Shown: one piece after another, positions 9,551-19,796 of the stretch
How the letters are laid out: the number at the start of each line of letters is the position of its first letter
How positions within the stretch are numbered: the first letter of the stretch is position 1
Source: Pseudomonas sp. GOM6
GTDB taxonomy: Bacteria > Pseudomonadota > Gammaproteobacteria > Pseudomonadales > Pseudomonadaceae
Assembly (NCBI RefSeq): GCF_029537485.1
Contig: NZ_JARPUS010000008.1
Location: forward strand, 1 to 64,000
Direction: 5' to 3'
DNA length: 64,000 nucleotides
Made by a program: the position numbers and the translations under genes
The notes under the pieces: generated by a model
Told to the model about the DNA's origin: nothing
The model's input: only the letters and a program-made list of their open reading frames with translations
Databases searched by the model: none

Positions 9551-10043
9551 GATGAGTCTCGATCCAGCGCCGTGAGTGGGCCAGCAGCGCCTCCAGCTGC
9601 TGGGCGGGGATCGCGGCCAGTTGCGGTGCCGGGGCATAGGCCAGGGTGGCCAGGCTGCGGCTGAAGTCCTCGGGCAACGGCACCTTGCTGCGTTGTTGCA
9701 GAAAGGCCTGCCAGGCATGGCCTGTGAGGGTGGCGACTGACGGCCGATCCGGCATCGACAGGGCCACGCGCTTGAGCAATTCGGGCAACTCGCGCAGCGC
9801 CGGCACGCGCTGCTGCTCATCGCCGATGGCTAGCTCCAGCTCGGCCAGGCGGGCGATGGCTTCGCGCCGGTAACGGTCGCGACGCCAGCACCACCAGCGC
9901 CAGGCGCCCCAGGCAGCCAGGGCCAATAGCAGGACGATGGCCAGCACCAGGCAACCCCAGGTCTGCGGCCAGTAGCTGACCGGCGGCGGTGGCAGGGCCA
10001 GTTCCTTGAGTTGATCGAGGCTCGGCGCCTTGTCCGTGCTCAT
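9537..10043 (-). CDS. DUF4381 domain-containing protein
   Basis: 168 residues. A proline-rich N-terminus (LPPPPVSYWPQTWG) leads into one strong membrane span (LVLAIVLLLALAAWGAWRWWCW), followed by a cytoplasmic helical domain rich in Arg and Leu. This is the DUF4381 pattern, a small protein found between the DUF58 and VWA genes of MoxR operons. The ATG forms an ATGA overlap with the DUF58 stop. Role unknown beyond membership in the MoxR/Bat complex. Confidence 0.88.
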   Translation of the reverse strand: MSTDKAPSLDQLKELALPPPPVSYWPQTWGCLVLAIVLLLALAAWGAWRWWCWRRDRYRREAIARLAELELAIGDEQQRVPALRELPELLKRVALSMPDRPSVATLTGHAWQAFLQQRSKVPLPEDFSRSLATLAYAPAPQLAAIPAQQLEALLAHSRRWIETHHVAV

Positions 10044-10987
10044 CGTCGCCCCCCACTCGCCCGGCCCAGCTCGCTGCGCAGCTGTTCATGGGTGGGTTCG
10101 CCGGTGCTGATCATCATCAGCGGCACCTGGCTGCGCCGTAGCAGGGTGGCAACCTCCTTGAGACGCCCCTGGAGATAGTCGCCCAGCGGCTGGTGCACCT
10201 GGCGCCGCTCGACTTGAAGCTCCACCTGCAGCTCGCCCTGGGTGACCATGATCCGCCCCCGCGCCGGCACATTCAGCGCCAGTGGGTCATACACCTGCAT
10301 GGCAATCACATCGTTATGCGCGGACAGCTGGCGCAACAGCTGCAGGGTGCGCGGCCCGGCGCCGGCGAAGTCGCTGATCAGGCAGATCAGATGGTCGTGC
10401 CCGGCCATCGCCAGGCAGCTCTGCAGGGCGCGATCAAGCTGCGGCTCGTTCTCCGCGTCGGGCAGGTCGGCATTGAGCGCCTGGTTCTGCCGGACGATGG
10501 ACGCGCACAGGGCCTCTACCCGGCTGCGGCTGCGAATGGGGGTGATGCGCTCGATGCGGCTGTCGTTGAACACCAGGCCACCGACCCGGTCGCCGCCGTG
10601 GAAAGCCATCCACGCCGACAACGCGGCCAACTCGGCGGCAGTGACGGACTTGAAGCTGCGCTGCGAGCCGAAAAACATGTTCATGCGCTGGTCGACCAGG
10701 ATCAGCACCGGGCGATCACGCTCCTCGGTGTAGCTGCGCACGAAGGGCTTGCCGTAACGCTGGCTGGCACGCCAGTCGAGGTGGCGCAGGTCGTCACCGG
10801 GGTTGTAGTGGCGTAGCTCGTCGAAGTTCAGGCCGCGCCCGCGCAGACGCGAGGCGTGGTTGCCGGAGAGGATGCTGGCGCGCGGCTGGCGGCCCTGGAA
10901 GCTCAGCCCCAGCACGCGGTGCTCCAGCTGCATCAACTGCGCCAGGGAGGCGTAGACAAATCCGTCGGCCGTGACTGACTGCTGCAT
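10040..10987 (-). CDS. DUF58 domain-containing protein
   Basis: 315 residues. The hallmark DUF58 segment (LRGRGLNFDELRHYNPGDD and then RHLDWRASQRYGKPFVRSY) is at about residues 48-87, followed by a degenerate VWA-like fold (PVLILVDQRMNMFFGSQ) that lacks a complete MIDAS motif. It is soluble. DUF58 proteins accompany MoxR ATPases and are thought to act as adaptors. It starts 10 bases after the MoxR stop and its stop overlaps the DUF4381 start. Confidence 0.92.
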   Translation of the reverse strand: MQQSVTADGFVYASLAQLMQLEHRVLGLSFQGRQPRASILSGNHASRLRGRGLNFDELRHYNPGDDLRHLDWRASQRYGKPFVRSYTEERDRPVLILVDQRMNMFFGSQRSFKSVTAAELAALSAWMAFHGGDRVGGLVFNDSRIERITPIRSRSRVEALCASIVRQNQALNADLPDAENEPQLDRALQSCLAMAGHDHLICLISDFAGAGPRTLQLLRQLSAHNDVIAMQVYDPLALNVPARGRIMVTQGELQVELQVERRQVHQPLGDYLQGRLKEVATLLRRSQVPLMMISTGEPTHEQLRSELGRASGGRR

Positions 10988-10997
10988 GAGCGACTCC

Positions 10998-11972
<975 letters not shown>

Positions 11973-12254
11973 CGGATGTCCTTCTCTCACTGTCGTGGCG
12001 GCAATCATGTTCTCAGGCGGGGGCAACAGCCTAGCCAAATAGGCTGACCTCGTAGTCCCCCGAAAGAACCATTCAGCATTCCGCCAGTAGCCTAGACCAT
12101 GAGGTACCCGCTGATTGCTACATGACGCATGGCCAGCACTCACTCGCCTGTGTTCTTATCTGGGCACAGTCCCCCATGTCGAACTGCCGTCCTGTTTTTT
12201 GACCACGCTGGACTCAGCCCAGCCCGGCAGCCTGAACTCGCTAAGGAACAGCCC

Positions 12255-14558
12255 TTGCCTCTGCATCGCCTGCTCATCTGCCTCATGCTCACCGCCCTGC
12301 CCTGCCTGACCGCACAGGCCGACTCCAGCCAGCCCCCCCAACTTGCCCAAGACGCGGCAGGCTATGCTCCCGCCGCCAGCTGCCTGGGCTGCCACACCGA
12401 GCAGGCCAAGGCCTGGAAGGACTCCGACCATGACTGGGCCATGCGCGAGGCCACGGCGGAAAACATACTGGGCAACTTCGCCAACGCGCAGTTCGATGAA
12501 GCCGGAGTCAAGGCGCGCTTCTTCCGCAAGGGCGAGCAGTTCTTCGTCAACACCGAAGGCGAGGACGGTAAGCCCGCCGATTTTCAGGTGCTCTACACCT
12601 TCGGTTACGACCCGCTGCAGCAATACCTGGTGGCGCTGCCGGGCGGCCGCCTGCAGGCCCTGACCATCGCCTGGGACAGCCGCCCCAAGGCCGCCGGCGG
12701 CCAGCGCTGGTTCTCGCTCTATCCGGGCCAGCGCTTCGCCCCCAACGACCCGCTGCACTGGACCGGGCGCTACCAGAACTGGAACGCCATGTGCGCCGAC
12801 TGCCACTCGACCAACCTGCAGAAGCACTACAACGACCAGAGCGATACCTTCGCCACCACCTGGCATGAGCAGAACGTTGGCTGCCAGGCCTGCCACGGCC
12901 CGAGCCAGGCCCACGTCGACTGGGCGCAGAAGAAGCACGACAAACCCTACGCATCGGCCAAGGACATCGGCCTGGCCGTGGACTTCAAGGCCCTCGGCGG
13001 TAAAGGCCTGATCGAGCAATGCGCCTTCTGCCACAGTCGCCGGCAAACCACGGGGGTTGGTCAACAGCAGGGGCATCCGCTGCTCGACAGCGTGCTGCCC
13101 GCCACCCTGCGCCCCGACCTGTACCACCCGGATGGGCAGATCGATGGCGAGGTGTACGTCTACGGCTCATTCACCCAGAGCAAGATGTACCAGGCCGGCG
13201 TGACCTGCACCGACTGCCACGACCCGCACAGCACCCAGGTCAAGATCGAAGGCAACGGCCTGTGCCTGAAGTGCCACCAGGAGCAGCCACCCAAGGAGCG
13301 CTTCCCCAGCCTGCAAGCGAAGAACTACGACAGCCCGGAGCACCATCATCACGCCCCCGGCACACCTGGCGCCCAGTGCGTGAGCTGCCACATGCCGGAG
13401 AAGACCTACATGGTGGTCGACCCGCGCCGCGATCACAGCATGCGCATCCCGCGCCCGGATCTGGCGGTGAAAGATGACAGCCCGGACGCCTGCACCAGCT
13501 GCCACACCGACCAGCAGCCGGCGTGGGCGGCCAAAGCCATCGGGGGCTGGTTCGGCACACCCGCGCGCCCACCGCACTACGGCGAATCCTTCCATGCCGT
13601 GCGCCAGGGCAGCGCCGACTCTATCCAGCTGCTGGGCGATCTGATCAAGGACCTCGGCAAGCCGGCCATCGTCCGTGCCACGGCTGCCGAACAACTGACC
13701 AGCCTCGGGGAACCGGCCCTGCCCACCCTGCGCCAGGCCCTGCAGGACGAAAGTCCGCTGGTGCGCGCCTATGCCGCCAGCGGCTTCGTCGATCTGCCGC
13801 CAGTGGCACGGGTCAAGGAGCTGCTGCCGCTGCTCGACGACCCCAACCGCGCCGTGCGCGACGAAGCCTTGCGCGCCCTGGCCGGCATCCCGCGCATCGC
13901 ACTGCCGGAGGAGCGCCGCGCCGAGTTCGACGCGCAAATGGCCGACTATGAAAAGCGTCTGCGCGGCAATGCCGACCTGCCCGGCAATCGCCTCAACCTG
14001 GCCGTACTGCTGGAGCGCCAAGGCAAGCAGCTGGAGGCGATGGAGCAGTATCGCCAGGCCCTCAAGCTCGACCCCTACTTCATCCCGGCACGGATGAACC
14101 TGGTGACCCTGGCCAACAACATCCTGCGTCCGAAAGAGGCCGAGCAGGCCCTGCGCGAGGGCGTGGCGCTGGACAACATGCCGGAAGCCGACCGCGGCAA
14201 CCTGGCCTACATGCTGGCCCTGCTGCTGGTCGAGCACGGCCAGGCCGAAGAAGGGGCGAAGTGGCTGGGCGAGGCGGCCGAAGCGCTGCCGCAGAACCCG
14301 CGCATCCGCTACAACCAGGGTCTGCTGCTGTTGCAGCTGAAGCAGCCAGAGCCGGCGCGCCTCGCCCTGGAGGCCGGTCTGGAACAGGCGCCTGACGATG
14401 CCGACTTGCTCTACGCGATGATCTATCTGCACGGCAGCCAGGGCCAGCGCAACCAGGCGCTGCCCTATGTGGTGCGCATGCAGCAGGTGGCACCCGACGA
14501 TCCCCGCCTGGCTCAGGCCAAGCAACAGCTGGGGCTGGGCACCATCAAAATCCCATAA
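12255..14558 (+). CDS. Octaheme c-type cytochrome with HEAT-like and TPR domains
   Basis: 767 residues from a TTG start at 12255-12257. This start is chosen because AAGGA lies eight bases upstream and it begins a clean signal peptide (LPLHRLLICLMLTALPCLTAQA); an ATG at 12129 would give an implausible N-terminus. Eight CXXCH heme sites follow: CLGCH, CADCH, CQACH, CAFCH, CTDCH, CLKCH, CVSCH and CTSCH, in a cytochrome c554-like region of ~430 residues. Then comes a HEAT-like stretch (LVRAYAASGFVDL, RAVRDEALRALAG) and several TPR units (NLAVLLERQGKQLEAMEQYR). It is periplasmic and probably an electron carrier or oxidoreductase; partners are unknown. Confidence 0.85.
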   Translation: MPLHRLLICLMLTALPCLTAQADSSQPPQLAQDAAGYAPAASCLGCHTEQAKAWKDSDHDWAMREATAENILGNFANAQFDEAGVKARFFRKGEQFFVNTEGEDGKPADFQVLYTFGYDPLQQYLVALPGGRLQALTIAWDSRPKAAGGQRWFSLYPGQRFAPNDPLHWTGRYQNWNAMCADCHSTNLQKHYNDQSDTFATTWHEQNVGCQACHGPSQAHVDWAQKKHDKPYASAKDIGLAVDFKALGGKGLIEQCAFCHSRRQTTGVGQQQGHPLLDSVLPATLRPDLYHPDGQIDGEVYVYGSFTQSKMYQAGVTCTDCHDPHSTQVKIEGNGLCLKCHQEQPPKERFPSLQAKNYDSPEHHHHAPGTPGAQCVSCHMPEKTYMVVDPRRDHSMRIPRPDLAVKDDSPDACTSCHTDQQPAWAAKAIGGWFGTPARPPHYGESFHAVRQGSADSIQLLGDLIKDLGKPAIVRATAAEQLTSLGEPALPTLRQALQDESPLVRAYAASGFVDLPPVARVKELLPLLDDPNRAVRDEALRALAGIPRIALPEERRAEFDAQMADYEKRLRGNADLPGNRLNLAVLLERQGKQLEAMEQYRQALKLDPYFIPARMNLVTLANNILRPKEAEQALREGVALDNMPEADRGNLAYMLALLLVEHGQAEEGAKWLGEAAEALPQNPRIRYNQGLLLLQLKQPEPARLALEAGLEQAPDDADLLYAMIYLHGSQGQRNQALPYVVRMQQVAPDDPRLAQAKQQLGLGTIKIP

Positions 14559-14561
14559 GGT

Positions 14562-14590
14562 CTGTTGACGTTTCGCCGCGACGTCAACAG
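14562..14590 (+). terminator. Hairpin after the cytochrome gene
   Basis: CTGTTGACGT and ACGTCAACAG form a perfect 10-bp stem with a 9-base loop starting three bases after the stop codon. No T tract follows, so it may act as a 3' end stabiliser or a weak terminator. Confidence 0.5.
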
Positions 14591-14743
14591 CCCCTAATGC
14601 CGGACCAACGGACGTAGCTTGGCGTGAATTGGCAAACCAATGGCGCGCTAGGGTAAACGCACAGCACGCGCTTGGCGCCATTCTGGACAGACCAAGAACA
14701 ACAACAGTCTGTCCCTCACCCCTGGTGAGGAAGGAGCCAAGCG

Positions 14744-14875
14744 ATGCTTCGCTATCTCACCCTGCCTGCCCTGTTTCTCGGCATGTGCCTGCTCGGGGGC
14801 CTGATCGTCAGCCAGGAGCACGCCCCACACAGCCCACCGCACATGGCGGTTACCCTCAACGACATTTTCCGCTGA
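14744..14875 (+). CDS. Small single-span membrane protein, unrecognised
   Basis: 43 residues starting at an ATG with AGGAAGGAG ending six bases upstream, one of the best ribosome sites in the window. The peptide has one hydrophobic segment (LTLPALFLGMCLLGGLIVS) and a short polar tail with several His and Pro residues. No family is recognised. It lies alone between the cytochrome gene and the convergent cobO gene, about 185 bases behind the cytochrome stop, so it probably has its own promoter. The strong ribosome site and membrane segment support a real gene. Confidence 0.55.
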   Translation: MLRYLTLPALFLGMCLLGGLIVSQEHAPHSPPHMAVTLNDIFR

Positions 14876-14932
14876 GCACCTGACCCAACTGCGCCACTGC
14901 CAGGCGCAGAATCAGCGGCGTCGCCAGACCCA

Positions 14933-15541
14933 TCAGTAGTCGATACCCGCCTGGGCTTTTATCCCGGCCTTGAAGGCATGTTTGATGTCGCGGATCTCGC
15001 TCACCGTATCGGCCAGCTCGACCAGCTCGGGCTTGGCCGCGCGGCCGGTGACGATCACTGTCTGCATGGGCGGGCGATTACGCAGCGCCTCCAGCACGAC
15101 CTGCAGGTCGAGGTAGTTGTACTTGAGCATGTAGGTCAGCTCATCAAGCACCACCAGGTTCAGCGCCGGGTCGGCGAGCATGCGCACGGCGTGGGCCCAG
15201 GCCTCGTCGGCGGCAGCCTTGTCCTTGTCCCAGTCCTGGGTGTTCCAGGTGAAGCCGGTAGCCATCGCGTGGTACTGCACCTGCGGTGCGTGCTGGTGCA
15301 GGAAGGTGATCTCGCCGGAGGCCTGGGTGCCCTTGATGAACTGCACCACGCCGGCACGATGGCCGTAGCCGAGGGCACGGTACAGGGTGCCGAAGGCCGA
15401 GGTGCTCTTGCCCTTGCCGTTGCCGGTGATCAGCAGGAGGATGCCGCGCTCCTGCTGGGCGCGTTCGATGCCGGCGTCCACCACGGCTTTCTTGCGCTGC
15501 ATGCGTTGGTTGTGGCTGCGCTTCTTGTCTTCGTCGATCAC
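14933..15541 (-). CDS. cobO: Cob(I)yrinic acid a,c-diamide adenosyltransferase
   Basis: 202 residues from the GTG at 15539-15541, with CAGGAGAG ahead of it; this gives the usual CobO N-terminus (basic residues, HNQRMQRKKAVVDAGI) and usual length. An upstream GTG at 15580 would add 13 residues. The nucleotide-binding P-loop is ITGNGKGKSTSAFG, and VLDELTYMLKY is the Walker B-like region. CobO/BtuR attaches the adenosyl group from ATP to the corrinoid, in de novo B12 synthesis and in salvage. It is single here with no other cob gene nearby, and a cobalamin riboswitch lies upstream on the same strand. Confidence 0.93.
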   Translation of the reverse strand: MIDEDKKRSHNQRMQRKKAVVDAGIERAQQERGILLLITGNGKGKSTSAFGTLYRALGYGHRAGVVQFIKGTQASGEITFLHQHAPQVQYHAMATGFTWNTQDWDKDKAAADEAWAHAVRMLADPALNLVVLDELTYMLKYNYLDLQVVLEALRNRPPMQTVIVTGRAAKPELVELADTVSEIRDIKHAFKAGIKAQAGIDY

Positions 15542-15699
15542 GGCACGACTCTCCTGCCCGGGTAGCTGGATGGCGCGCACGGCAAGGGAGTGGCAGGCGC
15601 AGCATATGGCCGGCCCGCATGGCGACGACTGAACAATGACTGCCTAGAGGACAGGCAACAGCATCGGCATGACCCACACCCCGGGGTACGCACCTACTT

Positions 15700-15915
15700 C
15701 TCGCTCAGGCCGGTCTTCTGGCTCGCCGTCATCCACCCGGGGCCTATTCATAGGCTCCTTATCGCGCCTTCCCGGTTTCCCAGTGGCATGTCGCGATGGT
15801 GTCAGGCTCTACAGCAGCGGGGGCTGCGCCGGAATGCGCATGGCCTTGGGCCAAGCGGTCACCGGACTTCCCGTTTCACCCCTCGCGCGGAACGCGCCCG
15901 GGGCACCTGTTCGAT
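15700..15915 (-). promoter_or_regulatory. Cobalamin riboswitch upstream of cobO
   Basis: Read on the minus strand, the element starts with CAGGTGCC (15902-15909), then GGGTGAAACGGGAA, then GCGCAGCCCCCGCTGC, then the B12 box GCCACTG followed by GGGAAGG, and ends with AGCCAGAAGACCGGCC (about 15708-15723). These are all conserved blocks of the cobalamin (AdoCbl) riboswitch in the right order. It sits about 160 bases upstream of the cobO start, so cobO expression should fall when coenzyme B12 is plentiful. Confidence 0.95.
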
Positions 15916-16073
15916 GCCGCGCAGGGTAGCGGTTAAGGGCGGCGGCGGCAATTCGCCCGGCCAGCCGGCGGCCTGCACCACGGCGAACTGTGGTAATTGC
16001 GGGTCGCTTGGCTGACCGTCAAACAGCACGCCTCGGGTGTAAGCTCTTGACCATTCAGTCACAGGAGTTCGGC

Positions 16074-17450
16074 ATGGCCCTTAGCGTTTTCGACCTGTTC
16101 AAGATCGGCATCGGTCCGTCCAGCTCGCATACGGTCGGACCGATGCGCGCCGCCGCGCGTTTCGTCGAGGGCCTGCGCCGCGAAGGACTGCTCGACACCA
16201 CCGCCAGCCTCAAGGTCGAGCTGTATGGTTCGCTGGGCGCCACCGGCAAGGGCCACGGCAGCGACAAGGCGGTGCTGCTGGGCCTGGAAGGCGAGCAACC
16301 GGATACGATCGACACCTCGACCATCGACGCCCGCCTGGCCGCCATGCGCGCCGCCGGCGAGCTGAAGCTGGGCGGCGACCGGCCGATCCGCTTCGTCGAG
16401 AAGGAACACCTGGCGATGATCCGCAAGCCGCTGGACTACCACCCCAACGGCATGGTCTTTCGCGCCTTCGATGCCGCCGGCCTGCAGATCCGCTCGCGCG
16501 AGTACTACTCGGTGGGCGGCGGCTTCGTGGTCGATGAGGAGGCGGCCGGGGCCGACCGCATCGTCGAGGACCAAACGCCGCTGACCTACCCGTTCAAAAC
16601 CGCCAAGCAGCTGCTCAGCCAATGCGCCGAACACGGACTGTCGATCAGCCAACTGATGCTGGCCAATGAAGCGGCCTGGCGCCCGGAAGCCGAGACCCGT
16701 GCCGGCCTGCTGAACATCTGGCAGGTGATGCAGGACTGCGTCAGCGCCGGCTGCCGCAACGAAGGCATCATGCCCGGTGGACTGAAGGTCAAGCGCCGCG
16801 CCGCCGCCCTGCGCCAGCAACTGAGCCAGAACCCCGAGGCCAGCCTGCGCGACCCGCTGACGGTGATGGACTGGGTCAACCTCTATGCCCTGGCGGTCAA
16901 CGAGGAAAACGCCAGCGGCGGCCGCGTGGTCACCGCACCGACCAACGGCGCGGCCGGCATCGTGCCGGCGGTGCTGCACTACTACCGGCGCTTCGTCCCC
17001 GGAGCCACGGATGAGGGCGTGGTCAACTTCCTGCTCACCGCCGCCGCCATCGGCATCCTTTATAAGGAGAACGCCTCGATCTCCGGCGCCGAAGTCGGCT
17101 GCCAGGGCGAGGTTGGCGTGGCCTGTTCCATGGCGGCCGGCGCCCTGTGCGAAGTGCTCGGCGGCAGCATCCAACAGGTAGAAAACGCTGCCGAAATCGG
17201 CATGGAGCACAACCTCGGCCTGACCTGCGACCCGGTCGGCGGCCTGGTGCAGGTGCCGTGCATCGAGCGCAACGCGATGGGTTCGGTTAAGGCGATCAAC
17301 GCCGCACGCATGGCCCTGCGCGGCGACGGCCAGCACTTCATCTCGCTGGACCGGGTGATCCGCACCATGCGCGAGACCGGTGCAGACATGAAGAGCAAGT
17401 ACAAGGAAACCGCCAGGGGTGGCCTGGCGGTGAATATCATCGAGTGCTGA
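16074..17450 (+). CDS. sdaA: L-serine ammonia-lyase (single-chain, iron-sulfur)
   Basis: 458 residues from the ATG at 16074, with CAGGAG seven bases upstream. The N-terminal domain begins [21 protein letters not shown], the phosphate/serine-binding signature; the C-terminal catalytic domain holds [31 protein letters not shown] and [18 protein letters not shown], which provide the cysteine ligands of the oxygen-sensitive 4Fe-4S cluster. The enzyme turns L-serine into pyruvate and ammonia. It is divergent from the cobalamin riboswitch and is followed by a REP pair. Pseudomonas often have more than one sda paralogue, so the symbol is approximate. Confidence 0.93.
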   Translation: MALSVFDLFKIGIGPSSSHTVGPMRAAARFVEGLRREGLLDTTASLKVELYGSLGATGKGHGSDKAVLLGLEGEQPDTIDTSTIDARLAAMRAAGELKLGGDRPIRFVEKEHLAMIRKPLDYHPNGMVFRAFDAAGLQIRSREYYSVGGGFVVDEEAAGADRIVEDQTPLTYPFKTAKQLLSQCAEHGLSISQLMLANEAAWRPEAETRAGLLNIWQVMQDCVSAGCRNEGIMPGGLKVKRRAAALRQQLSQNPEASLRDPLTVMDWVNLYALAVNEENASGGRVVTAPTNGAAGIVPAVLHYYRRFVPGATDEGVVNFLLTAAAIGILYKENASISGAEVGCQGEVGVACSMAAGALCEVLGGSIQQVENAAEIGMEHNLGLTCDPVGGLVQVPCIERNAMGSVKAINAARMALRGDGQHFISLDRVIRTMRETGADMKSKYKETARGGLAVNIIEC

Positions 17451-17490
17451 TGCCTGCTCGATAACCTGCTCATGGCTTGCAGGCAAGGTT

Positions 17491-17597
17491 GGGCGGCACT
17501 CCGCTGGGCGGCATCCCGCTGGTTAGCGAGGCGCAGCCCCAATCGCGGCTAAAGCCGCTCCCACAGGGGCATTTGTGGGAGCGGCTTCAGCCGCGAT
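17491..17597. repeat. REP pair (type A) with GGGCGGCACTCCGCT motif
   Basis: Two REP units face away from a short spacer: an inverted unit at 17542-17564 (ATCGCGGCTAAAGCCGC then TCCCAC) and a forward unit at 17575-17597 (GTGGGAGCGGCTTCAGCCGC then GAT). The preceding GGGCGGCACTCCGCT (17491-17505) also occurs inside or beside REPs at 30.7 and 50.3 kb. The pair can fold into a long hairpin between the 3' ends of two convergent genes. Confidence 0.85.
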
Positions 17598-17629
17598 TGG
17601 CACCACTCAGAAGCGCATCAGCCCCCGAC

Positions 17630-18892
17630 TCAGTTCGGGCCGAAATCCACCAGCAGGCGCAGGTAGGAAATCAGGCTCTTGCCGCCGACGGTGCCCTGGT
17701 AGCCATGGCTGTCGAACTGGGTGCTCTTGACCATGTCGACGCGATAGCGCGGGTTGCGCTCGTAGGTGCGACCGAGGGTGCTGGTGGAGCGGCTGTCGAA
17801 CAGGTCGGTGCTCACGGTCACGAACTCGCGCGGTTTGCGACGGCCGTTGGCACCGCTGTTGTTGGGGCTGCTGAAGATGTCGCCGGTGGCGGTCATGGCG
17901 CTGCTGTAGTACTCGCGGCCACGCAGGCTGGTCTTGCCGGCGCCGATCACGAACTGACCGGTCTGCGGGCGATACTTGTCGCCAGTGGTCAGGTAGCTGG
18001 CCAGCACGTCATACAGCGCCCAGCTGCTGCCGCTGCCCAGTTCGGTGTTGCGCAGGTCGAAGACGAACACGCCACCGGTGCCGAGCACTTCCATTTCCAC
18101 CTGGCCAAGACTGGGATTGTTCTGCACCAGCAGGCCGGTGTTCTCGTCCACGCCGAAGGCGAACGCGGTGTTGGTGTAGTCGGCCAGGCGCACGATGCGG
18201 CCCTGACGGCCACGCTCGCTGAAGTGCGTATCGAGCAGGCCATAGTTGAAGAAACCGAAGCCGCCCTGAGGGTCATAGGACAGGTCATCGCCGGAAGGCG
18301 AGGTGTACGGCCCGTAGCGCAGCGCCTCGTAGCTCTCACCACCGGTGACCATCGGCCCGTCGACCATGATCGCGGTGCCCGCGCTGGTACCGGCCAGCAC
18401 GGCGCCGGCGTTGTACTTGCTGCGAATCGCCGCCAGCGCCGGGCTGTCGCCACGACTGGCGGTCTGCAGGGTTTGCACCAGGCGCGACTGGTCACCACCA
18501 CCGAAGAAGAAACCGGTCATGCCGTTGATCTGGTTGATCACGGTCGAGTTGCTGTTGTTGGCGATGTTATCGAGGTCGATGGGAATCCACTCGGCCTTCA
18601 CCGCACCGTAGGTCTTCAGCAGATTGGCGTAGTACAGGCCGTTGGCCTTGGAGTTGGCCGCATCCGCGGTGCCGGCATCCGGGTCCTGGCTTTCGGGAAT
18701 GGAGGCGGCGGTGATCACACCGATCTTGGCCTGGCCGCTACCGCCGGCCAGCTGAATGAAGCGTTGGTAAATCGCGGCATTGTCGTCCTTGAGCCCGCCA
18801 CCGACCAGCAACAGCGCTCCGGCCGCATGCCCCAAACCGGGGATCAGTGCCATGACCAGAACGGCATGGCGACACAGCTTGCTCAGTTTCAT
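17630..18892 (-). CDS. cphE: Secreted cyanophycinase (peptidase family S51)
   Basis: 420 residues from the ATG at 18890-18892; upstream frame has no coding character. A signal peptide (VLVMALIPGLGHAAG) precedes an S51 fold. The nucleophile elbow is AGTSAGTAIM, preceded by GFFFGGGDQSRLV; LLDTHFSERGRQGRIVRL carries the expected histidine. The length (about 420) fits the extracellular CphE enzymes of Pseudomonas. These cut cyanophycin (polyaspartate with arginine side chains) into beta-Asp-Arg dipeptides. It is the last gene of a leftward group with a binding protein and an OprD porin. Confidence 0.85.
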   Translation of the reverse strand: MKLSKLCRHAVLVMALIPGLGHAAGALLLVGGGLKDDNAAIYQRFIQLAGGSGQAKIGVITAASIPESQDPDAGTADAANSKANGLYYANLLKTYGAVKAEWIPIDLDNIANNSNSTVINQINGMTGFFFGGGDQSRLVQTLQTASRGDSPALAAIRSKYNAGAVLAGTSAGTAIMVDGPMVTGGESYEALRYGPYTSPSGDDLSYDPQGGFGFFNYGLLDTHFSERGRQGRIVRLADYTNTAFAFGVDENTGLLVQNNPSLGQVEMEVLGTGGVFVFDLRNTELGSGSSWALYDVLASYLTTGDKYRPQTGQFVIGAGKTSLRGREYYSSAMTATGDIFSSPNNSGANGRRKPREFVTVSTDLFDSRSTSTLGRTYERNPRYRVDMVKSTQFDSHGYQGTVGGKSLISYLRLLVDFGPN

Positions 18893-18962
18893 CTTCAGTT
18901 CTCCGTGGCTGCCAGTGGCAGCGTCGTTGTGGATGTTTACTACGGGTACTGCGAAACCTGGG

Positions 18963-19724
18963 TCAGTAGACGCTGAAGCGGCGGAAGTACTGGCGCTCGA
19001 TACGGCGATACACGCCGTTGTCGAGAATGGCCACCAGTGCCTGGTCAAGCCGCGCACGCAGCGCCTCATCACCCTTGCGCACGGCGATGCCCTGACCTTT
19101 GCCAAAGAATTTGGGCGCGACGACGGCATTGCCGACGCGCTCGAAGCCGGTGCCGCGCTCCGTCTGCAGGAAGCCGAAATAGCCGGATACGGCATCGTCC
19201 AGCACCAGATCGACCTCGCCCTCGAGCAGCGCCTGGTAGGTGTCGGCGGCGCTGTCGAAGCGCAGCACCGGCAGGTAGCGCTCGTAGCGCGCGGTCAGAA
19301 AACGGTCGTAGGTGGTGCCGCGTTGCACGCCAACGCGTTTCCCCTGCAAACGCAGCGGGGTGATGATGACCTCGTTGACACTGCCCTTGCGGGCGAAGAA
19401 GAACGCCGGGGTCTGGGCGTATTTCTGGGTGAAGTCCACCTGTTGCAGGCGCTCTTCGGTGATCGACATGGACGCCAGGATCAGGTCGGTCCGTTGTTGC
19501 TGCAGTGCCGGCAGCAGGTCATCCCAGGCAAAGCGCTGCAACTCGCAGTCGGCCTTCATCTGGGCGCAGAGCGCCGCGGCGATATCGACGTTGAAACCGC
19601 GAAGCTGGCCGTTCTGGTCGACCTCTTCGAACGGGGGAAATTGTCCTTCCATGGCGATGCGTAACGTCTGCGCCTGGACGGAAGCGGCCATCAGCATGGC
19701 CAACAGCAGGACACTCGCTTTCAT
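18963..19724 (-). CDS. Amino-acid ABC transporter substrate-binding protein (family 3)
   Basis: 253 residues from the ATG at 19722-19724; the signal peptide is LLLAMLMAASVQAQ. The family-3 solute-binding fold shows FPPFEEVDQNGQLRGFNVDIA, ILASMSITEERLQQVDFTQKY and GKRVGVQRGTTYDRFL, as in lysine/arginine/ornithine-binding proteins. No permease or ATPase gene lies in the cluster, so it must serve a transporter encoded elsewhere. In the cyanophycin context it probably captures beta-Asp-Arg dipeptide or arginine. Two hairpins lie just upstream, between it and the porin gene. Confidence 0.88.
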   Translation of the reverse strand: MKASVLLLAMLMAASVQAQTLRIAMEGQFPPFEEVDQNGQLRGFNVDIAAALCAQMKADCELQRFAWDDLLPALQQQRTDLILASMSITEERLQQVDFTQKYAQTPAFFFARKGSVNEVIITPLRLQGKRVGVQRGTTYDRFLTARYERYLPVLRFDSAADTYQALLEGEVDLVLDDAVSGYFGFLQTERGTGFERVGNAVVAPKFFGKGQGIAVRKGDEALRARLDQALVAILDNGVYRRIERQYFRRFSVY

Positions 19725-19740
19725 ATCCCACTCCCGGGAA

Positions 19741-19765
19741 GAAAAAAGGCGCCGGGCCGGCGCCT
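19741..19765 (-). terminator. Terminator between porin and binding-protein genes
   Basis: On the minus strand AGGCGCCGG, CC, CGGCGCCTT and a T run form a strong intrinsic terminator. It lies 17 bases ahead of the binding-protein start, so read-through or a separate promoter would be needed to express that gene. Confidence 0.7.
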
Positions 19766-19796
19766 CAAGGCCAAAGGAGCAATCAAAAAAGCCTTG

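Noticed and set aside
12028..12045. Hairpin AGCCTA/TAGGCT in the MoxR-cytochrome gap as terminator
   Set aside because: It lies in a divergent promoter region, has a 6-bp stem and no T tract; not supported as a terminator.
16059..17486. Long minus-strand frame opposite the serine dehydratase gene
   Set aside because: The plus-strand protein has full family motifs; the opposite frame is His/Ala/Gly-rich without any recognisable domain.
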